This document shows, in pieces, positions 10,973 through 20,100 of a stretch of 64,000 nucleotides of DNA. Below the pieces are notes generated by a model. It did no database searches and was not told the DNA's origin. It saw nothing but the letters and a program-made list of their open reading frames with translations. The number at the start of each line of letters is the position of its first letter. The first letter of the stretch is position 1. A program made the position numbers and the translations under genes. The DNA comes from Atriophallophorus winterbourni (taxonomy: Eukaryota > Platyhelminthes > Trematoda > Plagiorchiida > Microphallidae). The DNA is taken from assembly GCA_013407085.1 (NCBI GenBank), contig JACCGJ010020530.1, positions 1 to 64,000 on the forward strand, given 5' to 3'.

Positions 10973-11425
10973 AACACATAAACTTTCAATAAACTAGCCA
11001 CATTTTCTACGTTTACAGAATTGGCCAATAATCAAACGGGATCGTTCGGCTGAATAAATCCACCTTTCTTCCTTACGAAATCTGGAAGAATAATAATTTT
11101 TTGGTTCAATATATCATTTAAGTTCTAAAATTTCGTTCCAAATGGAAGTGTTTTGATTTCGTTCCGGTTCTGAGTGCATAAACTTTCCTGAATTTTCTGT
11201 ATATTTTTATTGTTTGCCTACTAAAATGATTTGTAAGTAGCATAACAACAAATAACAGATGAGTTCACAAGGTATTTGAAAATATTCGAAATCCATCTGG
11301 AGTCCATAATCATGAAAATGAAGTTTCAATGATTCGGTTATAGCAAGTCTTGACCTCGCCTGTCTTTCTTAACGAACTCAGGATTGGTCAAGAAAATGCC
11401 ATTTAAACCTGAACACAGTTCGTAC
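10973..11425. other. No feature seen
   Basis: AT-rich spacer with no recognised gene or repeat. Confidence 0.4.
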
Positions 11426-11429
11426 CAAC

Positions 11430-11480
11430 ACCCTTGGTCTGACGAAGCTCCTGTGTTCAGAAGCGAAACGTTCCCAAAAA
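11430..11480 (+). ncRNA. Hammerhead-like motif
   Basis: CTGACGA at 11,439-11,445 is followed by a 19-nt segment that can fold on itself (AGCTCCTG..CAGAAGC), then GAAACGTT. Core order and spacing fit CUGANGA, helix II, GAAA. One extra A lies between core and helix II and a helix II base has decayed. TTGG upstream can pair with CCAA downstream as helix I. A close relative lies at 39,876-39,921 on the other strand. Activity is doubtful; kinship to the hammerhead repeats is likely. Confidence 0.45.
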
Positions 11481-11796
11481 GATGAGTTCACGGTTTCACC
11501 AGGTATAAACAGCATGGTCTGGATTCACATGTCTTGAGACCCCGGGTAAATGGTGAAAATTTTTAAACTTGTAAGCCACTGTTCTATTAGGCTGCAAGAT
11601 CAATCTGTCTGATAATATTGTAAGGAGTCAAACTGCTTCGGAATATCTGCCGACTTCCCGGTCATTATTCAAACATCTCAGGTCATCAGAATATCTTAAA
11701 TCTGATCAACACCATTCGGTTTATATTTGCGACTACTCATCCGTGCCAAGCCCATCGAACTATTCACAACGTTGATCACGACGGTCCATAATGGAA

Positions 11797-11935
11797 GCAC
11801 CGGACTCGAGTTTCGCTCTTACTTAAGAATAAAAATCAAGAATCAAGATTTTATGGTGATAAAAAGCTAATGCTTTACACGTACCATTGGATGACAACTA
11901 TTGCAAAGAGCTCATCAGCAGTGCATATCCTCCTC
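11797..11935 (-). ncRNA. Hammerhead ribozyme split by an 83-nt insertion
   Basis: On the minus strand the 5' half (GCACTG, CTGATGA at 11,918-11,912, GCTC) and the 3' half (GAGC, GAAA at 11,814-11,811, ACTCGAGT, CGGTGC) match the intact copy on the other arm. The helix II loop, 6 nt in the intact copy, spans 89 nt here. The core is unmutated and ACTCGAGT is perfectly self-complementary. Confidence 0.65.
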
Positions 11936-11946
11936 CCACCCGAAGC

Positions 11947-12004
11947 GGAGGATATGCACTGCTGATGAGCTCAAATAAGAGCGAAACTCTAGTCCAGTGC
12001 TTCC
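11947..12004 (+). ncRNA. Hammerhead ribozyme, intact core (type I, minimal helix III)
   Basis: Elements in order: helix I 5' strand GCACTG (11,956-11,961); CTGATGA (11,962-11,968); helix II GCTC-AAATAA-GAGC (11,969-11,982); GAAA (11,983-11,986); short helix III within ACTCTAGT; cleavage after C11,994; helix I 3' strand CAGTGC (11,995-12,000). All invariant core positions of the hammerhead fold are present. A helix III of about 3 bp with a 2-nt loop matches the small type I hammerheads known from Penelope-like elements and retrozymes, which can work as dimers. Confidence 0.8.
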
Positions 12005-12333
12005 ATTATGGACCGTCGTGATCAACGTTGTGAATAGTTCGATGAGCTTGGCACGTATGTGTAGTCACAAATATAAACAACATATTCTCCAAATATCGCT
12101 TAACCATTCGGTTTATCAGTCCAACATTAATTGTCACACCCCCACGATGCACACACGTATCGAGTGAGTCTCGATTCATTCCTGAGGTCAACCTATCCAA
12201 CGCCAATCAGGTTCACTTATGGATCCCGCAACATGCGTGAAATCTTATTGATCAAACGCAATAATAACGCACACGCCTATCTTATATAGACACATCAAAT
12301 AACCATCACACTGACCTGAAACAGGTCTGTCAC

Positions 12334-12594
12334 AGATTGCACTTCTATCTGATTTGCCTATCGATTTCGTGCCAACCGGTATGCTCCAAGCCATACTCAC
12401 GCATGGAACGTTTGACCGACTTTTACGAGTTTTATGTCGTTCGATGGATGATAATTCCGTCTTCTCGTGATCGACACGTTCGACCGTTCTTATACTATGT
12501 GCTCAAAAACCTAATTTTCTACGGGTCGTCGTCGGTCTTTTCGGCGCTTCCTGCTATTCTGTTGGTGGTGTTTTACATATCACCTGAAAGCTCG
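12334..12594 (+). CDS. Possible membrane-protein exon, unidentified
   Basis: The frame is open from acceptor-like gtcacag (ending about 12,333) to a donor at ctc|gtgagt (12,595). It has an aromatic amphipathic start (RLTDFYEFYVVRWMIIPS), a charged HVRP linker, then a strongly hydrophobic stretch (SVFSALPAILLVVFYI) that would span a membrane. Codon use is not AT-extreme like its surroundings. I do not recognise the family and saw no partner exons. Confidence 0.35.
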
Positions 12595-12599
12595 TGAGT

Positions 12600-13075
12600 A
12601 GCACTAATCATTAATGCGCGTCGAACTGCCACGATATATGCCTACACACGTGGACGGTGTTAAACCTAATGGCTTGAACGTATTTGCATGCTTTTCTATC
12701 TCACATGTCCCAAGACCGTCTCCGCTGTTTTTTGCACTTATCAGGTAGGGACAGCAAGATCAGGATACGCGTAGCTCACTATTAGTAGAAACATCTCGCA
12801 ACTAGTCTTCAAAATTACGTCTTGTGGACAATTTTTTCGTGTTTCTGTTTTTCAAGGTCGCATTAAGTTTCAAGTAAGCACTCAAGTCAGCAGCTTCTAG
12901 TAGAGTACACAGTTAATAAATAACGTGAAAATGTCGAGTAGATTATTCGATACACAAATCGTTCCGTGTAGAACTTTTGCTGTAAATGCGAACTAAGAAA
13001 TAACCATTTTCGGCTGCTGAATGACACTTTGTGGCGGTTTGTCCATCATTAGACATATGCCAATCAGAATGTGAC
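12600..13075. other. No feature seen
   Basis: Spacer with no recognised gene or repeat. Confidence 0.35.
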
Positions 13076-13079
13076 GTCG

Positions 13080-13370
13080 CAAGCGAAAATCGGTGGTCCT
13101 GGCATCCGGAAAACGTGCAGGTTGATCTACTCTTTAATATGGTTATTATTACTAGAAAGTTTACTACTTGACGCATTGAAACGTATACGACAGTAAGAGC
13201 TAGATGACTAAATGATACAGAGATAGCAGTTGTCAAATACTTGGACACGTCAAATATGCTCTTCATGTAAGACAGCCCGAGCTATCGTTTTATAGACTCC
13301 AACTTTGAGTAAAAGAGACGTGTTTCTGATGCCAAAGGTGACTTAGTTCATAAAATAATATGGTCGCCTT
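13080..13370 (-). mobile_element. L-A LINE remnant
   Basis: The blocks atccggaaaacgtgcaggtt, acgacagtaagagc and a distant match to the SLL.LYG region align in order with the reverse complement of 10,200-10,440. Heavily decayed. Confidence 0.55.
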
Positions 13371-13666
13371 ATAATTCCCAATTAGGTCTCTATATTCATG
13401 CGAGAGGTTTGGGATTATGACCATCTCTTTGCGACGAATGAGGCAAGATAACAACAAAGAGCGGAGTATATAATGCATTACATTTGGTGAGGATATTTAC
13501 TTCAAAATGACAATCAAATTATCCTCAACAGCCTCTTCTGTATGAAAACTCGAGCGTGTAGAATCCAAGGAATTAAAGCATATCAAATTTTAAACCAACC
13601 TCAGCCAGTGTTTCTTATTTAGTATTCGAATGATATCACTCTGTATCTGTGTTCATTTTAGCTTTA

Positions 13667-14137
13667 CTATATTAAAACTCCATTGGTGCGTTGAGATGTA
13701 CGCCAGGGCAGTTCAATATGGAAAACTAGGTGTTGCCCATGCAGCGAGTGCTCCTTCTCCACGACATCACCGGAACCAAAGGAACATCTAGGCTTATACG
13801 TTTGGACAACGATGCCGTTGCAGGAGTTGGCAGGACAAAGTTGAATACAACTTCGGATTGCTGCCGATTTTTCCTCGAGGTTGACTCCTGAAGCCTTTTC
13901 CATGATTGGATGTAGCCATAAGGCAATGGAGGTTTGAGATAAGGGTTTTCCTTCCCCTAGGTGGACCGCCTTCATGGACTAACGAGCTCCACCTGCCCGA
14001 AGCATGCTGGTTTTGAGGCATCAGTCAATAGCCTTCGCCCTTTCTCTGCCAGTAGAAGCAGTTCCGCCAGGTCAGACAGGATCACGCGTGCAGGCCAGGA
14101 GCTGGACTTGGTTGTCACAGGCTTTATGAGACGCGTG
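13667..14137 (-). repeat. S2 short retroelement, diverged copy
   Basis: It matches the 59,828-60,321 copy throughout: gtagaagcagttccgcc, gctggacttggttgtcac, ggttttccttcc, ending at the same boundary tgagacgcgtgcc. ORFs across it are incidental. The 5' boundary (right side) agrees with the boundary set by the target-site duplication of the complete copy. Confidence 0.75.
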
Positions 14138-14199
14138 CCGTTGGAGAATTTTCGGAATTGGGAGCTTATCCCCAAAACCACCCGGCCGTGACAACCTTG

Positions 14200-14240
14200 T
14201 AATTGTGATGTACATCCATGGTCGACATCGACCGAAGGAG
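14200..14240 (+). mobile_element. L-D LINE 3' terminus fragment
   Basis: tgtgatgtacatccatggtc gacatcgaccgaa is the 3' end also found after the L-D ORF at 30,758-30,791. Only this tail is present. Confidence 0.6.
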
Positions 14241-14935
14241 GCCAACACACACTGCATTAAAACTAGCCACGAACGCGTTATTAATTTATGGAATATAAGT
14301 TATTTGGTGTAGTGCTCCTTAATAAATGACATTGAAAACCACTTTGTTCATTTAAAGTCACTTGTCCAAAGTTGTTTGTGAAAGATTAAAGCTGTGATAG
14401 AAACTTCAATGGATCAATCCCGCATCCAATTCACTTTAACTTACAGTCTCGCACAACGAACATCATCATCATATTCAGCAGTACTTTGCATGAGGCTGTA
14501 ATGCATGTTTGTTAGAAATTCGAAACAGTTTTGTTCTTTGAAACCGTTTGAAAACAAATTAGACTTCCACAGCTGTCTACCTGTTGAACATTTTTTCATC
14601 TGCTAATGGTGTTCGTTTAAGTAGATTCTCACGCTGGATAGATAATGGTAATTCGATTCGATTTACGTTTGACCTCGACCATGGTCACAGGCTCAGTCGA
14701 AGATGAAAAGCATGTTTTAGTCATCTAGCGTTTATGAAGCATCTTCACTGAAATGAGTACGATGGTATTGACCAAGCGTTCTCAATATCGAGGCAATGAG
14801 TCAGAGCTTACCTCAGGTTTCCCCAAATTTTTAACACGATATGTTTTCACACACTGAACACTGCACTGTTGTAAATGGTAGAAAACACTCACAACGCAGG
14901 AATAATTTGTTTTGGTGATTGGCGTTCACCAGGTT
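14241..14935. other. No feature seen
   Basis: AT-rich spacer with no recognised gene or repeat. Confidence 0.35.
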
Positions 14936-14995
14936 TGTACAGTACCTCGTAAACGTTTCGTCACCAGACGAAGTGACATCCTTAGTGAGTGATTT
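14936..14995 (-). ncRNA. Decayed hammerhead-like motif
   Basis: The reverse strand reads CTAAGGA, then a hairpin GTCAC..GTGAC, then GAAACG. Helix II and GAAA are kept, but the CUGANGA half has a substitution at an invariant position and one extra base. Related in layout to the minus-strand motif at 21,400-21,440. Confidence 0.4.
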
Positions 14996-15689
14996 GCATG
15001 AATTGATTTACGTGATTGATCAGTGGACTGAGTTCAATCATCCGAATCGTTCTGCTGTGAATATGTGTAATGAAAGAATCGAGCAGTACGAATAGATGAA
15101 TCTCAACGCTTTAATCGTAACTGTTTTCCGTTATAGTTACTGTAACAGCTATTTTATAGAAAGCAGCAAGAATTTAGACGCAATTATTCCGCTTATCAAG
15201 GCTGTTACTAACGATTGGACTCAAGTGACGGATAAAGGGAAGGTATTTCGTACCTGCTACTGTAATAGCTTTTAAGCATTGATCATGTTAACCACAGCAT
15301 GCTATTACAGATTATAGAAATAAAAGGTATCGTTGAAAAGAAAAGATATCGCGGGAAATTTTGAATTGGTTAATTGAATACAGAAAAAGCCACATTACCC
15401 ACATACGTGTTGATGGTGTATTATCAAAAACAAGTGCAGCAACTCGCGGAGATCCTTAAGGTTGAGTCCTTGGTCCCATAGTCTTTCTGGTATAGGTCAA
15501 TGTGATATTAGCATTATTCGCTGTAATATATGGTTATTCGCGGACGAGATGAATGTGTGGAGTTTCATTCGTAGCCCATAAGACACCTTGGCATTATAGA
15601 ATGGTGTTGGTGTGCTTCGCATTTGGTCGTTAAAGAGCAAAATGCTTCTGAGCTTCAACAATTGCAAGCTCATCGATCTCAGTAACCCT

Positions 15690-15935
15690 GTTTACCATTT
15701 ATCTACTGTTCCAAGGCTCACTAAACCTAATCTTACTGTATCCACCCGATGACGGCAAACAGTCAGAAACCGGTAGTGGAGTGTCATTTCGGGGATGTGA
15801 GCAACACATCACTTTGGTCATCCATAAGCGCCTTGAGTACTTGGCCACGAATCACTATGTGATTCTGTGTTTGAACATCGTGGTTCGTTGTACGAACCCT
15901 ATGCAACAGTGGCATTCAAGTATAACCTCGAATAA
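15690..15935 (+). repeat. Single hammerhead repeat unit
   Basis: The unit aligns end to end with the tandem units at 24,239-24,640: actgttccaaggctcacta, the hammerhead block, gtgagcaacacatcactttg, catccataagcgccttgagt, gaacatcgtggttcgttgta. This is a single copy; the following sequence diverges. Confidence 0.8.
15741..15779 (+). ncRNA. Hammerhead motif with one core mutation
   Basis: TCCAC (helix I), CCGATGA where CTGATGA is expected, helix II GGC/GTC region, GAAA, CCGG, TA, GTGG (helix I). The T-to-C change at an invariant core position probably kills activity. Confidence 0.6.
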
Positions 15936-15939
15936 TATG

Positions 15940-16880
15940 GATTATTTACATATACATGTGCGCAATCAATTGAACAGGTTTGTCGTATTGAACTTATCGT
16001 ACAATAGATTCAAAGTTCAGAACTTGATGCTCGTTTCTCCATTGTTTTAAGTCCCGTGATTAATTTAACAGCACGAAACCGACCGCGGGGTGTGCAATAT
16101 GGAAATTCCCGCATTTTTTCATCATCATGGGTTAAAACTCCTTATACATGTCTTTCAACACATGTGACTGAACAAGTGAGTCATCACAACATTATCCAAC
16201 AGTGGAATAAAAGCCAAAATCGTGTTTACCTTTCATGCACTGTTTCAAGCTTATGCTTATCGCTAACCGTACTGTCCCGAACCGCTTAGTGTGAACAGCG
16301 CAAAATTGGGTTCTGACACAGAAGCATGTGAAAATGAATATTTTTTGCAAATCGAGTCCGTTTAAAGATTCTGTAAGCTAAGCATGCAAATAGTTTTATT
16401 TAATTGAAACCAGGCACATTTCTACCCACGAGGGCTTATCGTGTGAATATGTGTTAAAAAAGATTACGCTGCTCAATTTTATCTGACAATCCATGAACTT
16501 TTCAAGGTTCATTTTTTGGATTTTGTAATGACCATTTCATATGTGCAACTTCAAGATTAGGGATTTACGATGAAAAAAGCAAATAGCTGTACAATACCAT
16601 AGGATATATGTATGCAAGTTTAACAAATCGTTACTTTAATACTTCCGTCTAAGCACTTCAAAGGAGGAGCAAAAGTAATTCCAATTGTGACATGGATGGA
16701 AGAAATTTCAACCGGAAACGTGGGAAAATGTCATACATTTTTAGATAACAAAAGTGAACACAAAGGAATTTATTGTCATAAAACTTCATTTACTTTAGAA
16801 TTTCATTCATTATCTCATATTTAACAAACATAAGGGCGAATTGATAAGTAACTCAGCTGCCAAACATATCGATGTTTATC
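15940..16880. other. 3' flank of the ANKRD13-like gene; weak repeat echo
   Basis: At 16,070-16,210 the words acgaaaccgaccgcggggtg and ttcaacacatgtgactgaac loosely echo 30,850-31,050. The rest is AT-rich. It may hold the 3' UTR of the minus-strand gene; no clear AATAAA could be tied to it. Confidence 0.3.
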
Positions 16881-16883
16881 GAT

Positions 16884-17119
16884 TTAAGTAGTTTGCTGAT
16901 TTTCCACTTGGTCGCAATTATTTGTTGGCTGTGTTTTCGATAAACTAAACGAGCCACGATACATGTAGGAAGTTGGAATAGTGAATAATTCCTCCGGTGG
17001 CACTTCTGCCAAGTTTTGTTGTGGTTCAGCCAACTCCAAATTGAAGTCCCGTTTGGAGGTGGACAGTTTGATACTTGTGAACGCGAAGCGAAACACGGTG
17101 GTTGGGAAGACAGGAAATT
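16884..17119 (-). CDS. ANKRD13-like terminal exon
   Basis: Acceptor atctccag|aattt joins in the correct phase to exon 20,340 to give PLAI-EFPVFPTTVFRFAF, matching VKI-EIPIFHVLNARITF of the family without a gap. It continues to EELFTIPTSYMY, matching SVFEIPESYYV, and then to a TAA. The tail is Asn/Gln-rich and lacks a ubiquitin-interacting motif. Confidence 0.65.
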
Positions 17120-20100
17120 CTGGAGATGGTTTAAAATTTGCGTGAAAATAAATGGGTAAATTATCGATCAGTTTAATGATTTGTGGAAGGGGTGATTTTT
17201 CCGGAGTATAAAATTTTTTCATTTAATTAATTTCAACCGTAACTGAGTTACCGTCAACATCAGCGTCGGAAGCAGCAGCAAAAGTGACTTTATCGTCAAG
17301 GTCGTCATTTTTCATGAGCTCATGTTGTTTCTACTTTCTCAGCATCATAATCACACCTGTCTTCACCATCATCAACGAGAGTATTCACACTATCGTTGAT
17401 GAGTTTGAATCCTAACTATAAGCATTTCATATACGCACATGCATGATAGACTGATATATCCATGCCCCGGGTCGGCATTTTTAAACTGACTGGATATTAA
17501 AGAACATTCTGTAAGAATAGTCAAATGAAGTGGGGGAGAACGCATCAATCAAATCTTTTTTCTCTACACCAAACCCAGAAATAAAAAATCATCTGACCTT
17601 CGCAGAGTGCTTCCTTGGCGGACCAATGCGGGCATCGCATCATAGATTGCTTCCTAATTCCAACAGTCTTCTGACCAAGGATGTGCTGCGGAGCTGCGAA
17701 CGTGTGCAATTTCACACACACGTCAATACTTAATCATACGTCAATTGATCTTTCTTAATTTATGCGTTTCTCATTAGTCCCAGTGTGTGCGTTTTATCGA
17801 CACCATGCCTCCACTGAGAGTTGTGCTCAATTGATCAAATACACAGCTTGTGTCTGGACGTTGGTTTTCCGGTGTGGGAGTTATAACTATCATCACTTTC
17901 ATCATCTTTTCATCAACAGATGCCAGCCATAATATCGAACTGGATTTCAACGATTCCGCCCTGATGATGAACTTACCACAGTGGCGGATATATTCAACGA
18001 GCAACCGTCTAAACCATCCCCGAACCTAAACAAACAAGATATTGGTCTCCTCCGGTCGAGGTCGACCGCATGCGCGAGATAATCGTTCGCCCCGCAGCGT
18101 TTCATATGTCAAGACATTCCGATCCGAGAGTAGCAAAATGATCATAGTAGAAAACCTGATTTTGTTTTACATGTTCAGCTTACGTCAAGCGATATCACCG
18201 AAAAATCGTTCCATCGACATCTTTTTATCCGCAGACACAACAAGGTTTTGAAAATATGTGTTTGAATGCTGAGATGTTTCAGTCAAGCCAAGGGAAATGT
18301 CAAATTCTGCATGTGTAACGATGGAGAAATCCAAGTGTTTAAGCACGGGTTTAAGTGAGTTTAACTGAAGGAGGATACGACGCGATATTATTGTTAGCCA
18401 TAAAATTGTGTCTATTTAAGGACAATCACTAAGACACTTGTTTTAGGAGTGTGATGAAAAAGTGACATGAGCACAACCCTATCACTCCACATCCCGAGTT
18501 CACGTTTTCATTATCCGCACCATTGATTCGCCTCGTGTGTGTTATATTGTTCTGGAATTTTCAACCTCAACGTTAGGTAAAATCACCAAGCATGGTGATT
18601 TTTTAAGCGAAATTGGACTTATATATGCTAAGGAAAATTATGTGTGACCCTTCAATTTGATTTATTAGTTAGCTGCTATTATTTTTCAGATTTTCATTGA
18701 TAGTGTTATTCCCTGGTTCGCTTTTAAATCATACATCCTCGAATCTTTGAATTTATGAATATAGAGAAGCCAAATTCAGCAAAGGTGAAACTGCAGTTAC
18801 AGAGACATGTCAGCGGTGACCACCTCTTAATCTACACTGCCAGATTGCGAAGCAAGAAGTCGACAGTGACGTCATGACAACTTTATATGGAACCAGCGAA
18901 ACGTGTGGGTTGTTGTTTGCTGTTTTTGTTCATCTTAATCAGTACCACACTAATATGGATATCCATAAAGTTGATAACATGATTCCACAATGTGTTCACT
19001 GGCTCCATTGTTGCTTTTCTTGGAGTTGATCATCTCATCGGGGTGGAACTCAAAGTGACGACTTTCTACTAAGGAGTTCAACGCTTTACGGCTACGGAAC
19101 TCATTATCCGATTGTTTGATGATGTTTGAACTTGTTTGTTCAGATGAGCATAATTGTTCGGATACTAGACGGCGTTCATCATAATCCACGAGACGCGAAC
19201 TCTTTGGACTTCAAGGAGATGTCTTCCACTTCAACACATGCCATTCGTCTTTCAATAGGACGTGACAAATCTCAAAATTTTCCAAGTTGCACGTGACGGT
19301 AAATGTGTATACCCTGATCCCAAAACACCGGTAGGGGAAATGTGTACAAGCATTAGTTTGGAAAACAACTCCAAAAATCTATCACCCTGATCACTACGCA
19401 TGTATGTATGAAAGCACAAGCCCCATCCGCATAATCATAAAATGCACGTGTTAAGTTGCTTAAACAGATCTGTTGGCTTCCTTCGGTCGATGTCGACCCA
19501 GGATGTTCATCACAATCGCATCGTTTTTTCCATGTTCCACAGCTTCTCGAATAACTAAACAGTCCGATTCGGAAGAAACAAACTCTCTCGCAGCGATCGG
19601 CAAATCTCGTTCGATCGGAATCAGTTGCACGCCGGTGGCGTGATCTGCGTTCAGCAGCCAAGGGTTGTATCTCCTCCTCCCCAGCCTGCAGACGACGCTT
19701 CAAACATTGCCTCCAATGTGAGTGGACAAAAGCAAGTTCCTTCCAACTCGCGGGGTCAATATCAATAGCTTTCATATCTCTTTTGCAAACATCTTTGTAC
19801 CGCAAATGCGGTCTACCCAATGGTCGACTTCCTGATTTCAACTCACCATAGAGTAGATCTTTCGGAATACGACCATTTTCCATTCTTTAAACGTCGCCAA
19901 GCCACCGCATGCAGCGCTGTCGTAGTGGGGTGAACATGCTCTGTAGACCAGCTTTAGAAAGCACTTCAGCATTAGTCACTGATGAAAATAAAATGACGAC
20001 GCGATTCCAGCATGTTTTTGCATGCGTGTCAGTACCTACAACTGATTAATGTGGCACGGTGTTACAGCACAGCACAGGTGTTACAGCTACACAGCACAGA

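Larger units (their letters stand above)
11725..12080. repeat. Long inverted repeat (foldback) carrying hammerheads
   Basis: The left arm (gtgccaagcccatcgaacta .. ggtccataatggaagcac) is mirrored by the right arm (gtgcttccattatggaccgt .. tagttcgatgagcttggcac). The inner arms, 11,908-11,933 and 11,947-11,972, are also complementary across a short loop. An 83-nt insert at about 11,825-11,907 interrupts only the left arm. Each arm encodes the same hammerhead motif, on opposite strands. Confidence 0.85.

Noticed and set aside
13667..14257. Several overlapping ORFs of 60-102 codons on both strands
   Set aside because: All lie in an S2 copy whose higher GC content yields chance ORFs in many frames.
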